Assembly (NCBI GenBank): GCA_035284745.1 | Contig: JAYKIL010000023.1 | Location: forward strand, 1-43,938 | DNA: 43,938 nt | Origin: JAYKJB01 sp035284745 [NCBI: Candidatus Sericytochromatia bacterium] | Lineage (GTDB): Bacteria > Cyanobacteriota > Sericytochromatia > S15B-MN24 | Direction: 5' to 3' | Shown: in pieces, positions 7,254 to 16,506 of the stretch | Numbering within the stretch: the first letter of the stretch is position 1 | Layout of the letters: every line of letters begins with the position of its first letter | Translations under genes and position numbers: made by a program | The notes under the pieces: model-generated | The model's database searches: none | The model's input: the letters and a program-made list of their open reading frames with translations, nothing else | What the model was told of the DNA's origin: nothing

Positions 7254-9428
7254 TCAGGGAAAAATGGCGCCCGGTTGCGGTCGCGAGGCGCCAGACTCCT
7301 CACCCACTCCCGGATCCTCCGTCAAGATCTCGATCAAACTCGTTGCGGTCACTGCAGTGGCCATATCCGCGAATTTGCCATCGACGGTGATCAACCACTC
7401 ATCGCCTTCATCGCCGTCCAGTTCCCGTTGCAACAGCGGAAGCAAATCGGCCACAACCATTCGGCCCCCGATATCCCGCCTGAGTTGAGCCCCTTCCTCT
7501 AAAGGTGCGTCCATATCAACGGGTTCCCCCCCTTGTAGCACCCGAAAGTTCGGGTTCGGAACCCGAACGGCCCGATCATTGAAACGGACATTCAGGCAAT
7601 CCGCGCCAGCGGGCAGGATGTCCGCGACCGTGGGATGAGGATACAGTTGCTGAGTCACCTCGACCACTTCGCCTCCGCGAATTTCGCTGTCTATGCCAGC
7701 GACATCCTGGTCGATCAGCACCTTGATGCGACGCAAGGTAAATTCCGAGGCTTCACCATCCAGGTAATAATGCAAGACAGAGTCGGGTGTTTCCACGAGG
7801 CCCGCTTGCACCATCAACGCCCGAACGGTGCGATCCACTGTCACGGTATCTCCATCATTTAAATGGCGATCGCCCATAATCGACTGACCGTTCACCTTCA
7901 CCAGGGGGGGGAAATCCAGGTGAAGACCATTGATCTGAACCCGCACCGGCTCCATATCGACAATATCCGACACCCTCAACGGCTGATTCTCATCACCCGG
8001 CCGGGGGCGCACCACCTCAATGGCTGCGCCATCGGTGAGTTCGGTGTCCGGGGTGGTCGGCTGACCGTTCAGCAAAATTCGGGTGTACCCGCCCGGTGAA
8101 CCCGGGAAAGGTCGGCGCTCGCCATTCAACGTCACGTGAATAATCTCGGCCTTGCGAGGCATCAAGGCTTGTAGGTCATAGCCCGCCGCCAACAAAGCAT
8201 CCTGCACCTTGGTAGAGCCCCAATCTTCAAGGCTTACCACCTTGCCATCCAAGTACACCGTCAGGAAACGGAAACCAGGCGACTCTAACGCGGCCAAAGC
8301 AATTCCTACCGGGGTCACCCCCATCGGTCCTTGCAACAGAACCGGGCAATCTGCAATGCGTCTCACCATCTCGGTTCCACGTACAGCCACACGGTTCTCC
8401 GGCACCCCGAGGCCCAATGCCATCAAGGGCGCGACCCCCGGGAACAAAGCTCCGCCCCCAATCAAAATAGCGGCCGCGGGAGGCTTGCCGTTCAACGCCA
8501 CAATCTGCTCGGCAACCTGATTCACCAAGTCATCGAGCGCCGGTCGCACCGACTGTCGGATGGCCTCTGCAGAAAAAGTGTGTGACAGTCCCAAAACATC
8601 TGTGAATGTGACCGCCTCGTCTTGAGAGAGGGCATGCTTCACCCGCTCTGCCTCTAAGAAATCAAGCAAATAGGCTTCGGCAATGGCCTCGGTCAAGGAA
8701 TCGCCAGCCGCCGGCACCATCGCATACGCCGTCACAGTGCCTCCCTGAGTCAAGGCAATGTCCGACGTTCCCGCCCCAATGTCAATCAGTGCCAGGTTCA
8801 ATGCCCGCATGTTGCTCGGAACCGCCGCATTAATGGCTGCAATAGGCTCCAGCGTGAGATTGGTCACCTCCAGGCCGGCCTGATGACAGACCGCGACCAG
8901 CGAATCCGTCACAACACGGGGCAGAAAGGTGGCAATCAATTCAACTTCAATTTCCTTGCCCCGCTGGCCCTCCAGGTTACCGATGGGTTGACCATCCAGA
9001 TAATAATGAACAATCGAATAGCCCACACAGTGGGTTTCATCCGAACGCAGCGAACCCACCGCCGCCTGAATCGCGGCCAACTCCAAGGCACGAAGTCGCT
9101 CCTTGTCGATCATAAGGTCGAGACCGACTTCCTGCTTGGCGCGCGCGCGATGCGTCTTCAGGGCGCGCCCCGCAGCCGCGATGGCCACCTGGGTCAAACG
9201 CTTGCCCGTCTGTTGCTCCAACCGCTGTCGGACGGCTCGGACGGCGCGCACCACCTTCGGGATGTCGTGGATCTGACCGTCACGCATCGCGCGTTCTTCG
9301 TGCTCTTCGTGCGTGATATCCAGGATCGTCAAACGATCACCGTCCGGTTGCGCGACAATGCCAATCACGTTGCGCGTGCCGATATCCAAAGCAAAAACGG
9401 GCCCGGATGGGCTTCCAGAAGCAGACAT
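7254..9428 (-). CDS. FtsA/PilM-like actin-fold ATPase with long beta-grasp-like tail
   Basis: A 724-residue protein. Residues 1-370 carry the actin/Hsp70-superfamily ATPase motifs: ALDIGTRNVIGIV (phosphate 1, near residue 13), ALIDIGAGTSDIAL (phosphate 2, near 209) and AAILIGGGALFPGV (adenosine, near 321), arranged as in FtsA and PilM. The roughly 350-residue extension has repeated units such as 'ILLNGQ...LTDGAAIEV' and 'VKVNGQ...LNDGDTVTV', the pattern of small ThiS/SLBB-like beta-grasp domains. Long FtsA-related proteins with such tails are known, as I recall, in Firmicutes. There is no obvious C-terminal amphipathic membrane helix and no ftsZ in the window. The ATG has GAGGT close upstream. 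It is probably in one transcript with the kinase and phosphatase-like genes ahead of it. Confidence 0.75.
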   Translation of the reverse strand: MSASGSPSGPVFALDIGTRNVIGIVAQPDGDRLTILDITHEEHEERAMRDGQIHDIPKVVRAVRAVRQRLEQQTGKRLTQVAIAAAGRALKTHRARAKQEVGLDLMIDKERLRALELAAIQAAVGSLRSDETHCVGYSIVHYYLDGQPIGNLEGQRGKEIEVELIATFLPRVVTDSLVAVCHQAGLEVTNLTLEPIAAINAAVPSNMRALNLALIDIGAGTSDIALTQGGTVTAYAMVPAAGDSLTEAIAEAYLLDFLEAERVKHALSQDEAVTFTDVLGLSHTFSAEAIRQSVRPALDDLVNQVAEQIVALNGKPPAAAILIGGGALFPGVAPLMALGLGVPENRVAVRGTEMVRRIADCPVLLQGPMGVTPVGIALAALESPGFRFLTVYLDGKVVSLEDWGSTKVQDALLAAGYDLQALMPRKAEIIHVTLNGERRPFPGSPGGYTRILLNGQPTTPDTELTDGAAIEVVRPRPGDENQPLRVSDIVDMEPVRVQINGLHLDFPPLVKVNGQSIMGDRHLNDGDTVTVDRTVRALMVQAGLVETPDSVLHYYLDGEASEFTLRRIKVLIDQDVAGIDSEIRGGEVVEVTQQLYPHPTVADILPAGADCLNVRFNDRAVRVPNPNFRVLQGGEPVDMDAPLEEGAQLRRDIGGRMVVADLLPLLQRELDGDEGDEWLITVDGKFADMATAVTATSLIEILTEDPGVGEESGASRPQPGAIFP

Positions 9429-9499
9429 AGCTTACCTCGAGGCTCTTTGTGACCATTGTACCCCACGCGGGCCGCCATCGGCGGACCCGGGCGGCGCTT

Positions 9500-10750
9500 T
9501 CACCGGTCGCGACGAGGCGGTAGACGCAACACGCCCGGGCGGACCACCTGGGCCGACAGGTCCGACCTCCCCGCACCCGACGTCTCCGATGCGGCCGCCG
9601 AGGGTCGCTTGGCCTCGCGCGATGCGTCCTCCTCTGCCACCTCAGGGGCTGGGTTTTCGAAAGGAGGTGGGTCCGGCGGTGAGGGCTCACCCAAAATCGA
9701 GGCAACGGGCTCATAACGAGACGCGAGAACGTAAGGAGCCATCATCCTCAAACCAAAGAGCGAGACATCTTGTAAGGGCCGACGGGACCCTGCACAAAAA
9801 GCATCGCACGCACGCCGTATTTCCCCCATCATTTCCTCGGGACCACAACCGGGCCGCTCCCGCAAAACTTTTTGCAATCTCCCCAGCCCGAATGGCTCTC
9901 CCTCTGTATTCTCGAGCTCCAAAAGCGAGCCAGTGAATGCAAACAGGGTTTCACCCTCCACCAAGGTCATCTGTCCCTGGTCCATCGACTCCACCCGCGT
10001 GGGAGCTTTCTGAGCGGCACCCCACGCGCGGGTGCTGAGGGCCGTCAACCCACCCCCGCGACCCAAGACGTATAGATGGTTCATCCCAGCGCTCGCGTAA
10101 GTGACCAGCCCGGTGGCCAGATCGACTTGGGCATAAAACGCCTTCCACGAGGCGTTCACGCCGTGTCGTTCACGCAGACGCCGCCGCATCTCTAACAGGG
10201 TTGTAGCGGGAGGGACGGATGCTTGGATCAGGGTGCGCCACAAGTGCAAGAGCAAAGCCCTTTGCAGCGCACCCGATTCACCGTCTTCCCCTCCCTCCAC
10301 CATCAGAAGGCCGACGCGAGACCGATTGAACAAGCACCAATCCAGCGCCGTTTGAGCAGCCGCTCCGCGCGCCCAGCGCGCTTCAGCATATTCGACGTTC
10401 CAGTGAGAATCCACCATCGTGGAATCCCAAGGCTGGCCCTGCGGCAGCAACGTTTGCTCGACAAGTTCCGAAAACCAGGTCTTTTGAGCCGCCAGATCCC
10501 CTACACGCCGCCGATGCCACAACCACCCGGTCAGCCCCCACAACACGCCCACCAGCAAGGCGCCGCACGCCCCAGCCATCTCAGGCGATGCGAAGGGAAT
10601 TCCCCCCCGCCCGAGCATCGCCCCTCCCGAGTCACGATGAAGAAGCGCAGGCAGGATAGCAGACAAGGAGGCCGCCCCCACGCCGAGAAGGGCGTGGCAC
10701 GTCCACGTGGAAAGCATTGAAAAGCGTGGGGAAGGTACAGACGAGCTCAT
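9500..10750 (-). CDS. Membrane-anchored SpoIIE/PP2C-like protein with degenerate active site
   Basis: A 416-residue protein with two predicted membrane spans (about residues 16-36 and 58-78), then a cytoplasmic domain of the SpoIIE phosphatase type. YAQVDLATGLVTYASAGMNHLY (210-231) and the later LVEGETLFAFTG...GEPFG block match conserved family stretches. The metal-binding positions are altered: the usual 'GDVSGHG' region reads VEGGEDGESG, and the usual 'TDG' reads TGS. Only the last Asp (QDVSLFGL) is in place. It may therefore be inactive or use unusual metal ligands. The tail is Pro/Glu/Ala-rich and ends very basic. It starts 54 nt after the stop of the giant kinase, so it probably partners that protein. 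No clear ribosome site precedes the ATG. Confidence 0.68.
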   Translation of the reverse strand: MSSSVPSPRFSMLSTWTCHALLGVGAASLSAILPALLHRDSGGAMLGRGGIPFASPEMAGACGALLVGVLWGLTGWLWHRRRVGDLAAQKTWFSELVEQTLLPQGQPWDSTMVDSHWNVEYAEARWARGAAAQTALDWCLFNRSRVGLLMVEGGEDGESGALQRALLLHLWRTLIQASVPPATTLLEMRRRLRERHGVNASWKAFYAQVDLATGLVTYASAGMNHLYVLGRGGGLTALSTRAWGAAQKAPTRVESMDQGQMTLVEGETLFAFTGSLLELENTEGEPFGLGRLQKVLRERPGCGPEEMMGEIRRACDAFCAGSRRPLQDVSLFGLRMMAPYVLASRYEPVASILGEPSPPDPPPFENPAPEVAEEDASREAKRPSAAASETSGAGRSDLSAQVVRPGVLRLPPRRDR

Positions 10751-10804
10751 CGAAAGCTATCTTGACGATATCAGAACGAGCAGCGGCCGACCTCATTCAC
10801 GCAT

Positions 10805-13800
10805 TCAAGGTGAAGGTGCCGTCTCCGGAGCCTCCGCAGCCTCGACCACTACATCTTTATGGTACATCACGACACCCTCTTCTTCGATCATTTGCACGAA
10901 CTCCGGCCCAAGCGCCGGATCAAAGTGAGTGCCGATGCCCTGTCGAATAATGTTGACGGCCTGTGAGAGCGGCATCGCTTCCCGATAATCACGTTTTGAG
11001 GTAATGGCATCAAACACGTCACCCAACGCCAAAATACGCCCCCCGAGGGGAATGTCCTCTCCCGCCAGGTTGTCAGGGTAACCCTTACCGTCCCACTTCT
11101 CGTGGTGAGCGCCCGCCATAGCAGGAATGTGGCGCTGATGCTCGGGGAAATGGATCGTGTCGAGAATTTCACGCGTGTGAACCACGTGGCGCTTCATAAT
11201 TTCGTATTCTTCGTTCGTAAACGAGCCAGGCTTCATCAAAATGGCATCCGGCGTGCCAATTTTTCCGACATCGTGCAAAAGGCCCGCAATGCGAATGTTT
11301 TCAACCTCTTCTTCTGACATCCCAATGCGTCGCGCCAGGCGAACCGCGTACTCAGTGACCCTCCAAGAGTGACCGGCTGTCAGCGGATGCTTCGCGTCGA
11401 TCGACGCCCCCAAGGCCGTCACGAAACTATAGAAGGTCTTTTTCAGATCGTCCGCCAATCGAATCGTTTGCGCGTGCAGTTTTGCATTCTCAATCGCCAC
11501 CGAGGCGTGTCCCGCGATGGCACTCAGCAATTCCAGGTCAGTCTCACCAAAGGCATTCACCACGGCCTGACTGTCCACGTATAGCAAACCAATCACAGCG
11601 CCTTTGGCCGTGATCGGAACGCACATCACCATACGCAGGTTCAAGGCCATAATGCTGTGCTGAAACTGGAATTCCTCATCATTGAGGGCATCCGCCACGT
11701 TTTCGGGTTCGCCTGTTTGCAACACCTTGTTGCAAATTGACATGCTGACCTCGTGGTCTTGATGCAAGGGCAAGCTTTGTTTGGCATCACGCGCCGCGCG
11801 GCAATTCAGCTTGCGACCATCGTCCACCAAAAATAAGAAGCCACGTTCCGCTCTCGAGACTTCCAACGTCATTTTTACGATCAGGTCCAGAACTTCTTCC
11901 ATGTCCAGCGAGCCGCTGATCGTTTTACTCAAGTTGTTCAACATTTCAAGGCGCTTGCTCTTGTCTATCCATTCCTGATGCAAGCGAGCGTTCTCGATGG
12001 CACTGGCCGCTTGTGCCGCCAGGCTCAATACCATTTCCAAATCGCTGGGGGTGAAGTTCTCCGTCACAGATTGGCGATCCACATAAATGGCGCCGATCAC
12101 CCTGCCCTTGATGCGCATGGGAACGCAAATGACGGTTCGTAAGTTCAGGTCAACCACCGACTGCTTCTGGTTGAAATTTTTATCGGCCAACGCATCAAAT
12201 ACACACACCGCTTCCCCGGTGCTCAATACTTTCTCCGCGATCGACTTGGAAAACTGCCAATCCAGCGGTGAACGCCGATCCACGTTCACACGACTGACCT
12301 GCGAGCGAATCTGACCGTTTTCAAAGAACAGCAAAAATCCGCGTTCGGCTTCCGTTAACTCGACAATCATGTCAACGGCTTCTTCCAGAATCTTGTCGAG
12401 GTCGTGCAAATTACTAACGGCCATCGAAAAGCGCATCAATTGCTCCATTCGACGGTTGCTGGCCCGTAAGTCTTCAAGTTCTCCCGCTTGACGCTGTACA
12501 GTATCCGCCATCACCCCGTACTCGCGCGCGACACTCGCCATTCGACGAGCCTCCTGCGCCGCGGCACCGGCCGCTTGGCCCAACTCTCGGGTTAACCACT
12601 GTGAGCGTTCTTCAATGGGTGCGTCGTCGGCCATCGCTGGTGCCACCTCCGAAATCGGTTCGTCTGTCATTTGCACTTCATCGACCACGGGCACGGCATG
12701 ACGCCGCACCTGGGCCCGTTCCGTAAAGGAGAGAAAATGTTGCTGTTCCTCTTCCGGTAATGCGGCAATCACCTCATCTAACTTGGTGTTCGCTTGCTGC
12801 TGCCACCGTGCCGCGCGGGCAGGATCGGCGTTGGAACGCGCCATGCCCCCCATCGAAACCGCCTCAAAGACGCGGGCGCCCAGTTCAGCGGAACTGTCCA
12901 CGGCCTCCTGGAAGTACCCCAACGCGTCAGGGCGCTGACCACGCGCCAACGCAAGTTCTCCCAGCAGCCACTCACATTCCAGGCGCAAGTACCGCATGTC
13001 CAAACGGCGCGCGGCATCGGATGCTCTGGTCAGGCGCTCATCAGCGGAATCCAGGCGGTTGTCTAACAGGTCAAGCCACCCCAGCCCCTTCTCGGCCCTG
13101 ACGACGATATGAGGCTCGTGTCCCTTCAGCCCGTGCTCTTGCGCCCTTTCAAAGTAGCTGCGAGCCGCCGGGTACTCGCCCAACCGCGCGTGGATTTCGC
13201 CCATCCCTATCCACAAACGGGTTTCAACCTCCGTGTTCCCGGTGCTAGCCACCAAATCGCGCGCCTCTTGGGCCGAACGCAAAGCTTCGCGCAAGTGCCC
13301 CAGTTGCAACAGCACCTCGATGACATAGGGAATCACCGTCGAAAGAATGTACCCTGATGTCTCTCGGGCAAGTTTTTCATAACGTCTCAAGCGTTCATAG
13401 ACCGTCTCAAGATTTCCTCGATAAACATCGGCGAGGCACATAAAGACGCCTGAGAGCGGAATGGTGGTTCTTTGGTCAATTTGGACCGCCATTCGATAAC
13501 ATTCATCAACAACATCGGCGAGCGTTACAAAATCGCCTCTTTCGTGCAGAACGAGCGCGTGATTAAACAACGCAACAGGCAGATCCTCTTTGGAACCCAG
13601 TTCTCGCATGATCTCTGCGTTGCGGAGCGTTGCGGCCTCTGCATCCTTGAACATGCCTGAATGCAGGAGGACATTGGCAAGGACCATATAGGTATATCCT
13701 TCGCCATATTTATCGCCGATCGCTCGCTGAGACTCTACGGCCGTCCGCAGATGGCGCAAACCCAATTCACGCGTTTCGGGGGCCAAGGTCAACAAATAAC

Positions 13801-16375
13801 CCAACAGACTCCGCGAGCGGGACGCATACAAGGGGATTCCCTCGGCATCCGCGTACGACACGCCCCGTTCAAAGACGTCGCGCGCCTCTTCGTTACGACC
13901 CAGAAAAAACAGACTCCGACCCAAGTTAGAATAAGCCCGTGCGAGTTGGCGTTTAGCGCCTGTTTCCAGCGCGAGCGCCACCACAGCCTGATTCAGTTCA
14001 ACAGAGCGCTCAAGATCGTCTGTGCCACCCATCATCTGAGCAATTTGGGCCAGGTTCGTTGTCACCTCCCCTTGAAGAACCCGGTCCCCCATCTGCTCGG
14101 CCAATACAACGGCTTGGGAAAGGCGCTCCTGGGCCTCTGGCAGGGTTCGCAGCGCAATGTCTCGCATGGCCAGCATATTCAACAACCTGGCACGCACGCG
14201 CAGGCGCTCTGGATCCCCCGGAAGCACATTCAGCAAATGCCACGCCGCCTCGAGCAAGTCGGAGGCCACCCCGGCCCACAAAAACTCTTGGTGGCGTTCC
14301 GCCGCTCGAACCGCATGCGCCAAGGCCTTGACGCGAAGCCCCTCTAAATCGCCGCCGCCAAATACGGAATCATCGACGCACGCAGCCTCCAGAAAATGCT
14401 GGGCCATCACCGTTAAATGGCCAATTTCGCTTTCCTCACGCCCTTCTGAGGATGTCTCGTAGTGGAGGGCCACCCGATGGTGCCACTGCGCCCTGTGCTC
14501 AGCCGATAAGGCCTGATAGACGACCGCCCGCAACTCTCCGACGGCGTACCGGTAGACCTCACCATCGAAATGAAGCAAACGCGCCTGACACAACTCATCG
14601 AGCGCATCAAGCAACACATCGTCCGAAAGGCCCATCACGGCTAAGGCATCGCCCACCGAGACCGGGGAATTGTACACCGCAACAAAATCCAACAGCGCAC
14701 GCACAGGAGGAGCCAAGCTGTCGAGACGCCCCAACATCAATTCTGCGACGTTAGCAGGCAATTGAGCGGCGGTCAGACTTTCGGGAAGCTGCCAAGCCCC
14801 ACCCGAGACCGAAAAGGCCCCAGTGCGGACGCAATGTTCCAGCAAAGAACCCAAATTCGAAGCCACCCCCCCCGACCAATCGACCAACTGAACCAACAAG
14901 GAACTCGAGACCTTCGAGATGCCCAACATACTGTTGACCACCATGGCGACCTCTGAGGCATCGAAGGGCCCAACTTCAATGTTACGGTAGGGTTCAGGCA
15001 TCGCTGCGGTGGTACCGAGAACCAACAACAACGGCACATCTCTCAAATTGCGTTGAAGATAAGTGAGGGTTTCGAGCGACAACGCATCAGCCCTGTCCCA
15101 GTCATCAATGACCAAGACACCGCCCTGGCTCCCCAAAGCGGCCGCCACCACCCGCGTGATGGATGCCTGAATCAGCACTTTTTCCTGATCGGTCTCAAGC
15201 GCAGGCGCCTCAAGGCCACCATCTAACCCGGGCAATAAACGGGCCAAACCCGGGCCCACTTCCGCCAAGACGGCAGGTGCTAACTCTCGTACCCGGGGCA
15301 CCAAGACCTTCAGTATCTCGATAAAAACCCCGTACGGCGCTTGAGAAGAGGCCCCGTGGCCCTGGAGGAATGGTACGTTCTCCAGTTGCACAGAGAAACG
15401 AAATTCTCCCAAAACACGCGTCTTGCCCACGCCCGGTGGACCAAAGACACAGAACTGGGATCCCTCCCCCCTCTTGAGCAGGGCCTCCAAGGCCGTCTGC
15501 AAGGTTTCCAGTTGACTCCCGCGGCCAATAAACTCGCTGGCTAACAGGCTGGCCTCCGGGGCACTTTCTTCCGCATCGCCCAGTGCGACCAATACCTCGT
15601 TTATCGACTGGAAACGAGCAATCGGCTCCTTCTCGAGCATCTTGGCAACCATGTCCACCATCTCAGCGCTCAGAGGACCTCGGGCCCCCTCCAAGGGGGG
15701 CACCGGCGATTGCGTATGGGCCCGCAACACCTCCACGGGGTGCTCACTCACAAAAGGGGGACGCCCCGCCAACAAGTGATACAACAGAGCCCCCAACGCG
15801 TAGATATCGGAGCGCTGGTCGATTCTGCCCCCCTTCGCGACTTCGGGGGCCATGTAGGCAATGGTGCCGCGAATCGACCCGTGAGAATTTCCCACCACGT
15901 CCACCAAGCCAAAATCCATGAGCTTAACCACACCGTCGGGCCGTAAACGGACATTTTCAGGCTTCAAATCCCCGTGAACAAAGCCCTGACGATGAATAAA
16001 ATTCAACGCACGGCAAAGTTGCCGAAGGATGGCCCGGACGTCCGATTCAGGCAAAGGCAACAAAGCGTCAAGCCCTTCACCCTCCACGTGTTCCATCGTG
16101 AAATACGGGCGTTCCCCGGACAAAAGGCCGTAATCAAAAACCTCGCAGTTGTTGGGATGGCGGAATCGTGACATGGCACGAAACTCTCGTTTAAACAGCA
16201 GTGCCGACTCAGCCAAAGCAGCCGGCTCTGTTTTCCCTTTCGGGTCGAGCACCTTCAACGCGACGCGAGCCCCGTTGGTCGAGTCTTCAGCGAGGACAAC
16301 CACCCCCATGCCGCCTTCTCCCAAAGTAGAAAGCGCTTTATAGCGTCCTGAGATTTCGGATAACAATTCAGTCAT
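10805..16375 (-). CDS. Giant signalling protein: Ser/Thr kinase-AAA ATPase-TPR-GAF-GAF-HD-GYP
   Basis: A 1856-residue soluble protein. The Hanks-type kinase (1-265) has GEGGMGVV, ALKVLD, HGDLKPEN near 133, DFGLVD and GTIAYMAPE. The catalytic loop is HGD rather than HRD, so it is a non-RD kinase. An AAA/NACHT-like ATPase follows, with Walker A GPPGVGKT near 315 and Walker B GVLVIDDWD. Residues about 690-1200 are TPR-type helical repeats. Two GAF domains (about 1310-1460 and 1475-1630) are followed by an HD-GYP domain with HDVGKIG near 1698 and the HHEKWDGKGYP motif near 1760. Both metal and GYP motifs are intact, which predicts cyclic-di-GMP phosphodiesterase activity. The kinase-AAA-GAF order is known in large bacterial signal kinases; the HD-GYP end is the unusual part. 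AAGG lies 9-10 nt before the ATG. Confidence 0.92.
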   Translation of the reverse strand: MTELLSEISGRYKALSTLGEGGMGVVVLAEDSTNGARVALKVLDPKGKTEPAALAESALLFKREFRAMSRFRHPNNCEVFDYGLLSGERPYFTMEHVEGEGLDALLPLPESDVRAILRQLCRALNFIHRQGFVHGDLKPENVRLRPDGVVKLMDFGLVDVVGNSHGSIRGTIAYMAPEVAKGGRIDQRSDIYALGALLYHLLAGRPPFVSEHPVEVLRAHTQSPVPPLEGARGPLSAEMVDMVAKMLEKEPIARFQSINEVLVALGDAEESAPEASLLASEFIGRGSQLETLQTALEALLKRGEGSQFCVFGPPGVGKTRVLGEFRFSVQLENVPFLQGHGASSQAPYGVFIEILKVLVPRVRELAPAVLAEVGPGLARLLPGLDGGLEAPALETDQEKVLIQASITRVVAAALGSQGGVLVIDDWDRADALSLETLTYLQRNLRDVPLLLVLGTTAAMPEPYRNIEVGPFDASEVAMVVNSMLGISKVSSSLLVQLVDWSGGVASNLGSLLEHCVRTGAFSVSGGAWQLPESLTAAQLPANVAELMLGRLDSLAPPVRALLDFVAVYNSPVSVGDALAVMGLSDDVLLDALDELCQARLLHFDGEVYRYAVGELRAVVYQALSAEHRAQWHHRVALHYETSSEGREESEIGHLTVMAQHFLEAACVDDSVFGGGDLEGLRVKALAHAVRAAERHQEFLWAGVASDLLEAAWHLLNVLPGDPERLRVRARLLNMLAMRDIALRTLPEAQERLSQAVVLAEQMGDRVLQGEVTTNLAQIAQMMGGTDDLERSVELNQAVVALALETGAKRQLARAYSNLGRSLFFLGRNEEARDVFERGVSYADAEGIPLYASRSRSLLGYLLTLAPETRELGLRHLRTAVESQRAIGDKYGEGYTYMVLANVLLHSGMFKDAEAATLRNAEIMRELGSKEDLPVALFNHALVLHERGDFVTLADVVDECYRMAVQIDQRTTIPLSGVFMCLADVYRGNLETVYERLRRYEKLARETSGYILSTVIPYVIEVLLQLGHLREALRSAQEARDLVASTGNTEVETRLWIGMGEIHARLGEYPAARSYFERAQEHGLKGHEPHIVVRAEKGLGWLDLLDNRLDSADERLTRASDAARRLDMRYLRLECEWLLGELALARGQRPDALGYFQEAVDSSAELGARVFEAVSMGGMARSNADPARAARWQQQANTKLDEVIAALPEEEQQHFLSFTERAQVRRHAVPVVDEVQMTDEPISEVAPAMADDAPIEERSQWLTRELGQAAGAAAQEARRMASVAREYGVMADTVQRQAGELEDLRASNRRMEQLMRFSMAVSNLHDLDKILEEAVDMIVELTEAERGFLLFFENGQIRSQVSRVNVDRRSPLDWQFSKSIAEKVLSTGEAVCVFDALADKNFNQKQSVVDLNLRTVICVPMRIKGRVIGAIYVDRQSVTENFTPSDLEMVLSLAAQAASAIENARLHQEWIDKSKRLEMLNNLSKTISGSLDMEEVLDLIVKMTLEVSRAERGFLFLVDDGRKLNCRAARDAKQSLPLHQDHEVSMSICNKVLQTGEPENVADALNDEEFQFQHSIMALNLRMVMCVPITAKGAVIGLLYVDSQAVVNAFGETDLELLSAIAGHASVAIENAKLHAQTIRLADDLKKTFYSFVTALGASIDAKHPLTAGHSWRVTEYAVRLARRIGMSEEEVENIRIAGLLHDVGKIGTPDAILMKPGSFTNEEYEIMKRHVVHTREILDTIHFPEHQRHIPAMAGAHHEKWDGKGYPDNLAGEDIPLGGRILALGDVFDAITSKRDYREAMPLSQAVNIIRQGIGTHFDPALGPEFVQMIEEEGVVMYHKDVVVEAAEAPETAPSP

Positions 16376-16411
16376 CTACGAAGGCCTTGTCACTGAGAAA
16401 AGAACCGCACG

Positions 16412-16432
16412 GGGAATCCTTTCCGGATTCCC
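16412..16432 (-). other. Perfect 8-bp hairpin upstream of the giant kinase
   Basis: GGGAATCC (16412-16419) and GGATTCCC (16425-16432) form a perfect stem with a 5-nt loop, about 75 nt after the stop of the phospholipase-D-like gene and 37 nt before the kinase ATG. On the minus strand the following bases include only a short, delayed TTTT, so it could be a weak terminator for the upstream gene or a leader structure of the kinase mRNA. Confidence 0.4.
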
Positions 16433-16506
16433 TCCGAAACCCATATACCCTTCCCAAGGCCTTTCACGCGAGAAGCGAAAAATCCCCTCGAGAGAGAGCG
16501 CCCCCC

